35,834 nt of DNA from Bdellovibrionales bacterium RIFOXYD1_FULL_55_31 (GTDB taxonomy: Bacteria > Bdellovibrionota > UBA1018): positions 1 through 35,834 of the forward strand of contig MEQK01000210.1 of assembly GCA_001770175.1 (NCBI GenBank), given 5' to 3'. Positions 1 to 8,437 of this stretch are shown piece by piece. How positions within the stretch are numbered: position 1 is the stretch's first letter; each line of letters opens with the position of its first letter. The notes beneath the pieces are model-generated. The model made no database searches and had not been told where the DNA came from. It saw only the letters and a list, made by a program, of their open reading frames with translations. The position numbers and the translations under genes were made by a program.

Positions 1-2
1 CG

Positions 3-677
3 CAACACCCCGAATTCGAACTCTGGAATCAGGGGATTCATGCCCGTTCAGGCGTGACCTGCGCCGATTGCCACATGCCCTACATGCGACAAGGCGCTAT
101 CAAGATTTCCGATCATCACGTGCGCTCGCCGCTTCTCATGGTGAGCGGATCATGCCAGCAATGCCATGCCTGGACTGAGGCCGATCTGAAGGAACGGGTG
201 ACCGGGATCCAGAATCGGAATTTCGCGCTTCTCATGCGCTCCGGACAGGCACTCACGGATTTTCTGGACACTTTCAAAATAATTAGGGCTCCCTTCGATA
301 CCAAGAACCGGACGCTCGCGGAGCAGAAAGCCCGCGAGAAGCTCGCCGCCGATCCGGCTAACGCCGGCCTTTCGGGTGCCGAGCTTACAAAGAAGCTTGA
401 AGAGGGGACGGCCGCGGCACTCAACGCGCTCTGGGCCGAGCACGTCGCCAAGACCCCCGAACTGCAATCGATCGCGGAACTCCATCGCAAAGCCCAATGG
501 CGGCTCGATTTCATCGCGGCAGAGAACTCGATGGGCTTTCACGCTCCACAGGAAGCATCGCGAGTGCTCGGGGAGTCAATAGATTACTTCCGACAGGCAC
601 AGCTGCAATCAACACGACTGATTCCGGCGGGTTCGAAGATTCCGGTAACCGATACGAAAACGCAACCGGTAAAATGA
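3..677 (+). CDS. nrfA: Ammonia-forming cytochrome c nitrite reductase NrfA, C-terminal part
   Basis: The reading frame is open from base 3, so the gene starts outside the window; 224 residues are visible. It contains '[17 protein letters not shown]' followed by heme motif CADCH (bases 60-74), 'HMPY', a conserved 'DHHVRSPL' segment and a second heme motif CQQCH (153-167). This order matches the last two c-type heme sites and distal-ligand region of NrfA, the periplasmic pentaheme enzyme that reduces nitrite to ammonium with six electrons. The remainder is helical and charged, as in the NrfA dimer-forming C-terminus. The first three heme sites, including the active-site CxxCK, and any nrfH partner would lie upstream and cannot be checked. 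The stop is only four bases from the stop of the convergent gene. Confidence 0.9.
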   Translation, partial: QHPEFELWNQGIHARSGVTCADCHMPYMRQGAIKISDHHVRSPLLMVSGSCQQCHAWTEADLKERVTGIQNRNFALLMRSGQALTDFLDTFKIIRAPFDTKNRTLAEQKAREKLAADPANAGLSGAELTKKLEEGTAAALNALWAEHVAKTPELQSIAELHRKAQWRLDFIAAENSMGFHAPQEASRVLGESIDYFRQAQLQSTRLIPAGSKIPVTDTKTQPVK

Positions 678-681
678 CGCT

Positions 682-1299
682 TTAAATGTCTCCCGGTTTA
701 TAAGCCGCCAGGACTTCCACCGCGGTCGGCGCGGCCATGATTTTGCCGTTCACGTCGACAAGGGGCCAGTCCGGTTTGGCCAGCTTCACGGCATCCATCC
801 GGCTCATGATTTCGGCTCCGTAAACCGGATCATTCACGTTTCGGTATTCCGCGGGGAGTCCTTTCATTCTATATTCTTCGAGCTTACGCGAGGTCTTCGA
901 ACACGGATTCGGACCATAGACGTAGACATAGGGCTCGGACTTGAGCGGCTGGATGTGCGCCGTCATGGTTTGCAGAAGCAAGTTCACTTTCTCGGTCGTG
1001 AGCAAATCGCCGTTCAGCTCGAGAGATGGCAAAGTCAAAACTGCTTTTCTAAACCGTCGCGCGAGCTCGGTGGCGGCTCCCTGATCATCGATTGGCCGGA
1101 ACTCGGGTCTGACCCCGCGAAGCCGCAGCTTCTCCATAAGCAGAAGGGTACTGGACTCATTCTTCGCGCCGTAAACGGTGACTCGCCCTTTCAAAACGAT
1201 TTCCGCGCCCGCTTTTCGGGCGTCTTCCGCCTGATAGAGGCCATAGCCCTTATATCCGATGAAAACTACGAGAAGAAAGGTGATCAGCCTGTAAGGCAT
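682..1299 (-). CDS. Membrane-anchored tandem thioredoxin/glutaredoxin-fold protein
   Basis: The 205-residue protein has an N-terminal hydrophobic segment (about 4-17) followed by two similar glutaredoxin-like halves. The first half (about 38-115) begins 'VTVYGAKNESS' and keeps a cis-proline-like 'LTLP' (Pro91), but has no cysteine at the active-site position. The second (about 123-200) begins 'VYVYGPNPCSKTS' with a single Cys133 and a likely cis-Pro179. It could therefore be an anchored monothiol redox or redox-sensing protein in the periplasm, with a non-catalytic first domain. No exact family is recognised. It is convergent with nrfA and divergent from the FHA gene, with 47 bases between start codons. 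Confidence 0.65.
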   Translation of the reverse strand: MPYRLITFLLVVFIGYKGYGLYQAEDARKAGAEIVLKGRVTVYGAKNESSTLLLMEKLRLRGVRPEFRPIDDQGAATELARRFRKAVLTLPSLELNGDLLTTEKVNLLLQTMTAHIQPLKSEPYVYVYGPNPCSKTSRKLEEYRMKGLPAEYRNVNDPVYGAEIMSRMDAVKLAKPDWPLVDVNGKIMAAPTAVEVLAAYKPGDI

Positions 1300-1346
1300 G
1301 GGTGCAGGGCCTCTACTTTCCCGGATGTCCGGTGTACAATGATGGA

Positions 1347-2276
1347 ATGTCCAAGCTGCGGATCGCTTTTTACCTTTACGACAATGTTGATCGAAAATTT
1401 ATTCCGCTTCAACATGATTTGATTTGTGGCCGAACGGAAGGTGATCTGCAATTCCCAGAGGACACACTATTGAGCCGCAAGCATTGCCTGTTTTCGGTAC
1501 AAGGGCAGGTCGTCACGATCCGAGATCTCAACTCAACAAATCGGACGCGCGTGAACTCCCTTGAGCTGCAACCCGGCAAAGACCGGCGCCTCCAAATCAA
1601 TGACGTGATCGAATTGGGCAAGCGCAGACTCATCCTGACCCATCAAAAGCAGTTCCCTCCGGCAAATATTCAAGACCGCCTGTCACCTGAATTTTCTTAT
1701 CAGGCGCGACGGAAATCTGACGGCTCTCTCACAAGCCAGATCACCCGAATCATCACCAAGAAGACTTTAATTCTCCTGAACCCGAAAACTTACCGAGATC
1801 TTCAGATCCATGAGTTCACGCATCTGAAGGGATGGGACTCTTCGACGGGTGCGGTAGCGGCCGGTTTCACGGCGATCTTCGTCGCGATTTTCGGTGCTCT
1901 GGCCTGGTTCGGTGCCCTGAATCAGGGCTTACCCAATTCGGGTTTCCTGATCACGATCAAAGCTGCCGTGATTTGGGGGATCATCACCTTCTTGGTCTCC
2001 CTATGGCATTACCTGACAGTCCGAAAACGCCGCGGGCGCCGCTGGATCAAGTTCCTCTTCATCCCGCTCTGGATACTGCTCACGATCGCGGCATTCCCCA
2101 TCATCGACGGATTCACCTCGATTACGACCCAGGTGAGCCAAAACCTCACGGTTTACCATTGCGTACTCCGCTTTAGCCCGGAGCGCTGTCATCGGCTCGC
2201 AGATCCCGATTTCTCCGGCTTCAAGACACTTCCCCTCGAACTCCGGGAAAAAATCGAGCGCAGAATCAGGGAATAG
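1347..2276 (+). CDS. FHA-domain protein with C-terminal membrane segments
   Basis: This 309-residue protein has an N-terminal forkhead-associated domain (about 3-97) with the phosphopeptide-binding signatures GRT (28-30), SRKH (43-46) and NSTN (62-65). FHA domains bind phosphothreonine, so it probably reads out a Ser/Thr kinase such as the one at 22938-25061; that link is inference. After a linker come hydrophobic segments at about 168-190, 202-222 and 236-253, then a short tail with two cysteines. The frame is open to an earlier ATG at 1302, but the conserved FHA strand begins right after the ATG at 1347, so 1347 is preferred. No good Shine-Dalgarno precedes it; a TACAAT at 1335-1340 sits six bases upstream. 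Confidence 0.8.
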   Translation: MSKLRIAFYLYDNVDRKFIPLQHDLICGRTEGDLQFPEDTLLSRKHCLFSVQGQVVTIRDLNSTNRTRVNSLELQPGKDRRLQINDVIELGKRRLILTHQKQFPPANIQDRLSPEFSYQARRKSDGSLTSQITRIITKKTLILLNPKTYRDLQIHEFTHLKGWDSSTGAVAAGFTAIFVAIFGALAWFGALNQGLPNSGFLITIKAAVIWGIITFLVSLWHYLTVRKRRGRRWIKFLFIPLWILLTIAAFPIIDGFTSITTQVSQNLTVYHCVLRFSPERCHRLADPDFSGFKTLPLELREKIERRIRE

Positions 2277-2330
2277 CGTCAGGATTTTGGCGCCCTCAAG
2301 AGGCAAGAAATTTTCCCGATCAATTAAGAG

Positions 2331-3398
2331 ATGCCCCCCTACAGGGTCCCGGGTTATATTCCGACATTCATTCTTTCGGTGACGATCTTCGGCATGACGA
2401 TGACCGCGGGAATCAGCACGTTTGCGGAAGCAGCGGACGCACCGGTCCCGTCTGATCCATGCGTTGCGAGGACGAAGTTCACAAGTCTCAAATGCGATCA
2501 ACAGTCTGATGGGGAAGAACGAAAGAATTATGAAAATGGCGACCTCAGCGAAGCGGCATGTCATCGAGACGGCAAAGGAACCGGTCCATTCGCTACGTGG
2601 CATGAAAACGGCGAAATCAAAAGCTGCGGGACTCTCCGTAACGGGGAATTTCATGGACTCATCCGCTTCTACGGTCAAAATGGCCGGTTGACGAGAACCG
2701 GGCATTTCACTTCCGGCATTGCGGATGGTGAAATGCAGCTCTTCGATGACGAGGGCAATGTGCTCCGCTCGGCGAAGTTCGACTTCGGGGACCGCGTCGA
2801 TCAGTTACCCGCGATCGAGCTCTCGGGGAGCGCCGGCGTCAGTTTCGCCGACTATAGGGAATCGATCTACCGAGTAAAAACCATCGCCTTAACGCCCAAG
2901 GCTTTGCTGACCTGGCGCCCGCTCTGGTGGCTTGACGCTTCTTTCGGGGGCTTCATCACGGGGGTGAATCTGTCGCGAAGCCGCGCGGATATCGACCCGA
3001 GATTCCTCGGCCTGAACGCGCGAGTGGGAACCCACCTGTACCGTTCACGGCACTACCGATTCCTGCTCCAGGGCGGCCTCTATTATTCGAGCCTTATGGA
3101 AAGCGCGCAACAATTCGGATACTCCAGCCTCTCGGCGCAAATCTATCCGAGTTTTTACGCGACGCTGACGCAAAAACTTGCGGTTTCGGTTTACGGGAAA
3201 TTCGTTCCCTTCATTTCGAACCGGATCGCGTTCGAAAACAGTGAGCGCGCCGTAGGCCTTTCGCTGCTGATCGGTCCTTCGGATGCGAGCAGGCTTTCGC
3301 TGAATTTTGACTGGTCGTCTATGGACAAATACTACAAAGCCGATGAGCTGATTCGGCTCAGAGTCGTCAATTTCGGGGTGGGATATGCGTGGAACTAA
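2331..3398 (+). CDS. Outer-membrane barrel protein with N-terminal MORN-like repeats (barrel 1)
   Basis: The protein has 355 residues with a signal peptide (about 1-36, ending near 'AEAADA'). Residues about 60-155 contain MORN/YwqK-like units such as 'GPFATWHENGEIKSCG' and 'GEFHGLIRFYGQNGRL'. Residues about 164-355 alternate polar and hydrophobic strands and end 'VNFGVGYAWN', as outer-membrane beta-barrels do. This C-terminal half is clearly related to that of the protein at 11250-12359: 'GGLYYSSLMESAQQFGYS' versus 'AGVYYSQMFVTNNRFGYG', each followed by 'YP' and then 'V(Y/K).K(F/Y)VP(F/I)'. Its last 14 bases overlap the lipoprotein gene at 3385, so the two are probably translated together. 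Function is unknown; anchoring or exporting its lipoprotein partner is a guess. Confidence 0.7.
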   Translation: MPPYRVPGYIPTFILSVTIFGMTMTAGISTFAEAADAPVPSDPCVARTKFTSLKCDQQSDGEERKNYENGDLSEAACHRDGKGTGPFATWHENGEIKSCGTLRNGEFHGLIRFYGQNGRLTRTGHFTSGIADGEMQLFDDEGNVLRSAKFDFGDRVDQLPAIELSGSAGVSFADYRESIYRVKTIALTPKALLTWRPLWWLDASFGGFITGVNLSRSRADIDPRFLGLNARVGTHLYRSRHYRFLLQGGLYYSSLMESAQQFGYSSLSAQIYPSFYATLTQKLAVSVYGKFVPFISNRIAFENSERAVGLSLLIGPSDASRLSLNFDWSSMDKYYKADELIRLRVVNFGVGYAWN

Positions 3399-5145
3399 GA
3401 TCACCTTACTTGTTGCTCTTTCAGCAACCCTTCTGGCGGCGCTCAACGGCTGTGACTACACCAAAGTCGTCGCCGAGGACGGGACACGTACCATGAGCCT
3501 TGCGGGACCCGAGGACATCGTCGCGGGAAAAGCCGCTTATGGACTGGACGGAGTTCCCATCACCGGAATCGCGACGAAATTTTTTGAAGTTGATCTCGAA
3601 ACAACTGCTGCCTCGCAACTGACGTCCGGTTTTTACCAACGCATTATCGCGCCCAGTATTACCGGAGCGAACATCTGCTCGGGATCAATGATCCTTGGAA
3701 TGAGCGGAACGGCGAATTGCGCGGGAAGCTGCTCGTATGCCCTGAAGGGCAATTTCGACCTTCGCGCCGCCTTCGCGGGTGAGGGAGTTTACAGTTCAGC
3801 CTCAGGCCTGACCGCGGCAGAAGTTTGCAGCACCACAACCGTGCTCGGATCAGCTGGAACCGCCGTATGCCAGAGCGGTACCACGGCAAGCGGGGCTGCC
3901 GCGGCCGACATTTTGAGCGGTAAAGAAGCCTGGAATTCAACAGGAACGAAACTCACCGGGACTCTGTTGAATCGCGGGAGTTGGAATATCGACAGCTCCG
4001 GATTTCCCGGAGCTGGCTACTATAGCAATGTCTCGACGACTCTGAGCGCAAGCAGCATTTGCGGCGGCTATTCCTTGATGGGTTCCCCCGGAACAGCCGT
4101 GTGCGCGACCGGAACACTGACGTCGCCGGCGGGCCCGCCAAATCTTCTGGCTGGCTTTCAAACATTCGACGGAAGCGGCAGCGTGATCACGGGCACCATG
4201 GCGAACGGAGGCTCGCTGAACGCGCAGGCCTCATTTCCGGGAGCAGGCTATTACAGCGGCATCAGCAGTCTGCCCGTCAGTTCCCAAATCGTTTCAGGCC
4301 AGACGATTTTGGGAGTTGCCGGAACGGCAGCTTTTCCCGATTTTGTCTGGTCAAATGCCTATCGAACCAAAGGCGCACTACGACTGACACTCCGGGAAGA
4401 GCTGGCGAACTCCTGGCCACCCGCGATCTATCGCTTCGTCCCCCAAGTTTCGTCATCTGATGAAGGCAACAGCGCTTCTACGAGCATTACTTTCGCACCC
4501 CGACCGGGAAGCGTTTGCGGAATTACTCAGCCGACCGTCGAGCAGCGGATTTCCGATTGCGCGTCCCTGAACGGCGCGAATGCAAACTGGGATGGCGGTA
4601 CGAATGGCAACGCAGGCCAGGACCTATGGAAGCTCGTCACCCGAACGGCGGACGCAAAAGAAGTCTGGCGCGATGAAAAAACCGGTTTACTCTGGAGCGA
4701 CTACCTCGGGACCCCGTCCACGGTATTTAACTGGTGTAAGGCAAGCGGAAGTTCAAACAGGAGCGGCTCACCTTACGCTGAAGACGATCCCGTCGATATA
4801 TGCGACGCCGTTGCCTACCAAAATCAAACCACCCCCGAGAGCGAGTGTTTCGAAGATCCCACATGGCTGACAACGAATGCAGCGTACACGGCATCGAAAG
4901 GCGGAATGGGACGCGCCAGCACTCCATCGGTCGTGTGGCGGCTTCCCACGATTTACGATTACAAACAAGCCGATATCGATGGAATCCGGTTCGTGCTCCC
5001 GAATATGCACTATAATTTTTGGACCGCAACCGTACGGGCCTCGGCGAGAGCGAATGCCTGGACGTTCATCGGGCAAACGGGCGAGCAAATGAACGCCACA
5101 CGATCAACGGTTTACCCGATCCGCTGCGTCGGCCACGCACTCTAA
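3385..5145 (+). CDS. Surface lipoprotein with GTA repeats and a DUF1566/Lcl-like C-terminal domain
   Basis: The 586-residue protein has a lipoprotein signal peptide with lipobox LNGC (Cys23). Asp follows the cysteine; in E. coli that position favours inner-membrane retention, but the rule may not hold here. Residues about 44-315 contain imperfect repeats: the unit 'ILGMSGTA' and its variants at 97-110, 147-160, 225-238 and 302-315, with 'FPGAGYYS' and 'G..ITG' units between. Residues about 425-583 look like a DUF1566 (Lcl C-terminal, C-type-lectin-like) domain: 'DEKTGLLWSDYL' (430-441), 'WRLPTIYDYK' (518-527), 'FWTAT' (545-549) and final 'IRCVG'. The gene overlaps the barrel gene upstream by 14 bases. 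A role in surface binding or adhesion is inferred from the architecture. Confidence 0.7.
   Translation: MRGTKITLLVALSATLLAALNGCDYTKVVAEDGTRTMSLAGPEDIVAGKAAYGLDGVPITGIATKFFEVDLETTAASQLTSGFYQRIIAPSITGANICSGSMILGMSGTANCAGSCSYALKGNFDLRAAFAGEGVYSSASGLTAAEVCSTTTVLGSAGTAVCQSGTTASGAAAADILSGKEAWNSTGTKLTGTLLNRGSWNIDSSGFPGAGYYSNVSTTLSASSICGGYSLMGSPGTAVCATGTLTSPAGPPNLLAGFQTFDGSGSVITGTMANGGSLNAQASFPGAGYYSGISSLPVSSQIVSGQTILGVAGTAAFPDFVWSNAYRTKGALRLTLREELANSWPPAIYRFVPQVSSSDEGNSASTSITFAPRPGSVCGITQPTVEQRISDCASLNGANANWDGGTNGNAGQDLWKLVTRTADAKEVWRDEKTGLLWSDYLGTPSTVFNWCKASGSSNRSGSPYAEDDPVDICDAVAYQNQTTPESECFEDPTWLTTNAAYTASKGGMGRASTPSVVWRLPTIYDYKQADIDGIRFVLPNMHYNFWTATVRASARANAWTFIGQTGEQMNATRSTVYPIRCVGHAL
3514..4329 (+). 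repeat. Imperfect intragenic repeats in the first lipoprotein
   Basis: Three related blocks start with (D/N)-(I/L)-(V/L)-x-G ... (I/L)TG (residues 44-61, 175-192, 253-270). They alternate with four 'x-(I/V)-C/V-S-G ... LG-x-x-GTA' blocks and three 'G-x-G-(V/Y)-Y-S' blocks. The period is irregular, about 50-80 residues, and the DNA has diverged, so these are protein-level repeats rather than a recent tandem array. Confidence 0.6.
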
Positions 5146-5201
5146 AAATGCAAAGTTACTCTCATTGGTATCCGTCGTGTATCTCGTAGGGACGGGAATA
5201 C

Positions 5202-6824
5202 ATGACCTCTGGTATCGGATTTCAGCCCGAACGAGTGCTAAAAAGCCTGCTCGAATCGCCCTCGGCCATACTGGGCTTGGTCGAAATCGAGGGTGATACG
5301 CTCCGCCGTCTCGCGACTAGCCCAGCCGCAGCTGTTCTTTTTGGCCACTCGGAACCGGCACAAATGCACGACCGGTCGGTCTCTGAACTCGACTTCGACG
5401 CCGCTACGGTCATGCGCTGGCTTAAGCATGGTCGAGAAGCCGAGCGCCTGGGCAGGCCCGTTCGATTCGAATACTGGCATCCGGTCGGCACCGATTCGAA
5501 ATTTATCGACGTATCGCTGAATTTCATTTCACGAACAGAGAATCACTCATTTTTCTCCTATGTCGCCACCGATAACACGGAGCTGCGGCGTGCCACCGAA
5601 CAGCTGGCCGAAATCAGGGAAACTCTCGAACAAAGGGTTCGAGAGCGAACTCACAATCTGCAACAGAGCCGTACGCAGCTGCAAGAAAACGAATGGTTCT
5701 TGGAAAAAGCACAAGAAATTGCCGAGCTGGGAAGCTGGATATCCTCCGCTTCACAGGAGGGCAGTCTGCAATGGTCAAAGGAGGTTTACCGAATTTTCGG
5801 TTTGTCCGAGCAGGCCCACGATTTCGACGGCAGGGTCGAGACGTTCTTCGGGCTCGTTCACCCCTTGGATCGTGATCGCGTGATCAAGGCCAGCCAGAAC
5901 GCTATCCAAGAACAAAAGCCCTACGACCTTGAGCATCGAATCCTGCGACCGGACGGTTCAGTTCGCTGGGTTCATGAAGTCGGGAAAATATTAAGAGACG
6001 AGCAGGGTCACCCGGTGCGGATGATCGGAGTTGTCCAGGATATCACAGCCAGAAAAGCTGCCGAAGAGACGCTGCGAAAGACCGAAGAAGAGCTGAGACG
6101 CTCTCTCAGCATTCGCAATGATTTTTTATCCATCGCTTCTCACGAACTCAAGACTCCCGTGACTTCGCTCAAGTTGCAGCTCGATCTTCTTATTCGTATC
6201 GGTCAAAAGGAGGGTTACGAAAAGGTTGTTCCATCGCTCCTCGACCGGCTCATCCGGATTGCCTCTCGCCAGATCGCACGCCTCGATCAACTCGTCAATG
6301 ACATGCTCGAAATCTCGAAGTTGGGGTCAGCACCATTAGTTCTGGCGCGGCAGCCAGTCAACCTCGCGAAACTGGTGCTCGAAGTCATGGAACGATTCTC
6401 AATGGAGATAAAGACGTCCGGGAGCACCGTTTCCGTCAGAGCGGAGCCGAACGTGAACGGGCAATGGGATGCGTTCCGACTTGAACAGGCTATTTCGAAT
6501 CTGGTTTCGAACGCCATTAAGTATGGCCAAGGCAAGGAGATCATCATCGAGGTGTATAAGCAATCCGAGAAAGGCCTGTTGAAAATCCGCGACCACGGGA
6601 TCGGCATTCCCGAGGAGCGGCAAGCCGCGATTTTCGACCTATTCGAGCGCGCCGTCCCCCCAACGAGCATCAGCGGACTGGGTATCGGCCTTTTCATAGT
6701 CCGAAGCATCATCGGAGCGCACGGGGGTAGAGTTCACGTCAAAAGCAAGCCAGGTGCTGGCTCCACTTTTACAATAGAACTTCCCGTCAGCCAGAAGCAG
6801 GTGAGCAACTACGCGCCGCTCTAA
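5202..6824 (+). CDS. Soluble PAS-domain sensor histidine kinase
   Basis: This 540-residue protein has no membrane segment. The order is a PAS-like domain (about 8-125), a coiled coil (128-165), a second PAS/PAC domain (about 168-285, with 'HRILRPDGSVRWVHEVG' and 'GVVQDITARK'), the HisKA H-box 'SHELKTPVTS' with phospho-acceptor His314, and a HATPase_c domain with N-box 'NLVSNAIKYG' (433-442), G1 'DHGIGIP' (464-470), F-box 'FDLFER' and G2 'GLGIGL' (492-497). All catalytic motifs look intact, so it should autophosphorylate and sense a cytoplasmic or diffusible signal through PAS. No response regulator is next to it, so it is an orphan; the closest regulator in the window is at 22257. 'AGGGA' at 5188-5192 is a plausible ribosome binding site. 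Confidence 0.9.
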   Translation: MTSGIGFQPERVLKSLLESPSAILGLVEIEGDTLRRLATSPAAAVLFGHSEPAQMHDRSVSELDFDAATVMRWLKHGREAERLGRPVRFEYWHPVGTDSKFIDVSLNFISRTENHSFFSYVATDNTELRRATEQLAEIRETLEQRVRERTHNLQQSRTQLQENEWFLEKAQEIAELGSWISSASQEGSLQWSKEVYRIFGLSEQAHDFDGRVETFFGLVHPLDRDRVIKASQNAIQEQKPYDLEHRILRPDGSVRWVHEVGKILRDEQGHPVRMIGVVQDITARKAAEETLRKTEEELRRSLSIRNDFLSIASHELKTPVTSLKLQLDLLIRIGQKEGYEKVVPSLLDRLIRIASRQIARLDQLVNDMLEISKLGSAPLVLARQPVNLAKLVLEVMERFSMEIKTSGSTVSVRAEPNVNGQWDAFRLEQAISNLVSNAIKYGQGKEIIIEVYKQSEKGLLKIRDHGIGIPEERQAAIFDLFERAVPPTSISGLGIGLFIVRSIIGAHGGRVHVKSKPGAGSTFTIELPVSQKQVSNYAPL

Positions 6825-6857
6825 ATTCGCGGGCACCGGACTTGCTCGCTTGGAATC

Positions 6858-8291
6858 GTGGCACCGAACATCCATGACGCGGTCGTTCTCGGTTCAGGGC
6901 CGAACGGTTTGGCTGCGGCGATCACGATTGCACAAGCGGGCCGATCGGTGCTGCTCGTTGAATCGAAGGCGACACTGGGAGGCGGCTCTCGATCCGCTGC
7001 CCTCACACTCAAAGGGTTCACTCATGATGTCTGTTCGGCCGTTCATCCTCTGGCAATCTCGTCCCCTTTTTTCAAAACTCTTCCCCTTAAATCCTATGGA
7101 TTGGAATGGATAGAGCCGCCCATCCAAATCGCTCACCCCTTTGAAGACGGTGGACTCGCCATTCTTCTTCGCTCGGTCGACGAAACAGCGCGAGAGCTCG
7201 GCGAAGATCAAAAGGCATATTCCCGGCTTTTTGGCCCTCTCGCCCGAAGCGGAAATACGTTGCTCGAAGATATTCTAAACTCCCTACCCGTCCCTCGACA
7301 TCCGATTCTCATGATGCGTTTCGCGCACCGGGCAGTCCAATCGGCAGCCAGCATCGTTGACACGCACTTTACGACGAGAGAAGCGAGAGCTTTATTGACG
7401 GGACTGGCCGCGCACTCAGGTCTCGAACTGAATGAGGCCGGCTCATTCGCCACGGCTCTCGTGTTGACCATCGCTGGGCACGGCCTGGGCTGGCCCATTC
7501 CGAGGGGAGGCGCACAAAAAATCACGGACGCTCTTGCTGCCCATTATTCGGCGCTCGGTGGCGAAGTCCTCCTGAACTATCCCGTTCACGATTGCAGTGA
7601 ATTGCCTCCGGCGCGCGCTTACCTTTTTGATCTCAGCCCCGCCGAACTCATCAGAATCGGAGGTGATCGCCTCCCCCAAGATTATCGCCACCAACTCGAA
7701 CAGATTCGGCTCGGTCCAGGAATATTCAAAATGGATTGGGCGCTCTCCGGCCCTATTCCCTGGAAAGCTCCCGAATGCAGCCGCGCCGGCACGGTTCACC
7801 TCGGCGGATCAATGGAAGACATCGTGAGAGCCGAACGGGAAGTCTGGCGGGGTATTCATCCGAACAGGCCGTTCATCCTGCTTTCACAGCCTACTCTTTT
7901 CGACGAAACGCGCGCGCCGCGGGGAAAGCATATCGCCTGGGCGTATTGTCACGTCCCGCGCGGCTCTTCGATCAACATGACGGAGAAGCTCGAAGCGCAG
8001 ATCGAACGTTTCGCGCCCGGATTCAGAGATCTGATTCTAGCCCGAAACGTGAGCCTGCCCCTGGATCTCCAGCGCTACAATCCTAATTACACCGGCGGCG
8101 ATATCACAGGCGGCGTACTTGATCTCAGACAGATGCTTTTCAGACCCGTTCGCCGATTGTGTCCTTATTCAATCCCGGGAAAAAACTGGTACCTCTGCTC
8201 AGCCTCAACGCCCCCCGGGCCAGGAGTACACGGCATGTGCGGCTACAACGCCGCAAAAAGATACCTCTTGCAACCGATCTCATTTAATTAA
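6858..8291 (+). CDS. FAD-dependent oxidoreductase, PYROXD2 / phytoene-desaturase-like
   Basis: The 477-residue protein has an N-terminal dinucleotide-binding motif 'VLGSGPNGLAAAI' (Gly12, Gly14, Gly17) and then 'LLVESKATLGGGSRS', which fits an NAD(P)/FAD-dependent oxidoreductase of the phytoene desaturase/PYROXD2 type. Near the C-terminus 'GPGVHGMCGYNAA' matches the conserved end motif that contacts the flavin in that group. The start is GTG at 6858; the first ATG in frame would remove the nucleotide-binding domain. No Shine-Dalgarno is evident. No other carotenoid genes are nearby, so a carotenoid role is not supported. The substrate is unknown. Confidence 0.8.
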   Translation: MAPNIHDAVVLGSGPNGLAAAITIAQAGRSVLLVESKATLGGGSRSAALTLKGFTHDVCSAVHPLAISSPFFKTLPLKSYGLEWIEPPIQIAHPFEDGGLAILLRSVDETARELGEDQKAYSRLFGPLARSGNTLLEDILNSLPVPRHPILMMRFAHRAVQSAASIVDTHFTTREARALLTGLAAHSGLELNEAGSFATALVLTIAGHGLGWPIPRGGAQKITDALAAHYSALGGEVLLNYPVHDCSELPPARAYLFDLSPAELIRIGGDRLPQDYRHQLEQIRLGPGIFKMDWALSGPIPWKAPECSRAGTVHLGGSMEDIVRAEREVWRGIHPNRPFILLSQPTLFDETRAPRGKHIAWAYCHVPRGSSINMTEKLEAQIERFAPGFRDLILARNVSLPLDLQRYNPNYTGGDITGGVLDLRQMLFRPVRRLCPYSIPGKNWYLCSASTPPGPGVHGMCGYNAAKRYLLQPISFN

Positions 8292-8402
8292 GAACGCTTA
8301 AAAAATTCCAATATTCCTGGCCTTTAGTCCCAGAAAACTGTCCTTCTTTTAGACAGTCCCCCACGAAATCGAAGCGTTAGGCGCGAATAAGGGGTCGCTT
8401 TC

Positions 8403-8431
8403 TTGACTAAAAAACTCAGATATACGATAAT
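8403..8431 (+). promoter_or_regulatory. Sigma-70-type promoter giving a probable leaderless mRNA
   Basis: TTGACT (8403-8408), a 17-base spacer, then GATAAT (8426-8431). Each hexamer matches the consensus at five of six positions. Six bases separate the -10 box from the ATG at 8438, so the predicted transcription start falls on the start codon. No Shine-Dalgarno sequence is present. Confidence 0.7.
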
Positions 8432-8437
8432 CTAAGC

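Noticed and set aside
8337-8357. ACTGTC/GACAGT inverted repeat after the oxidoreductase gene as a terminator.
   Set aside because: The loop is nine bases, the stem only six pairs, and C rather than T follows the stem.
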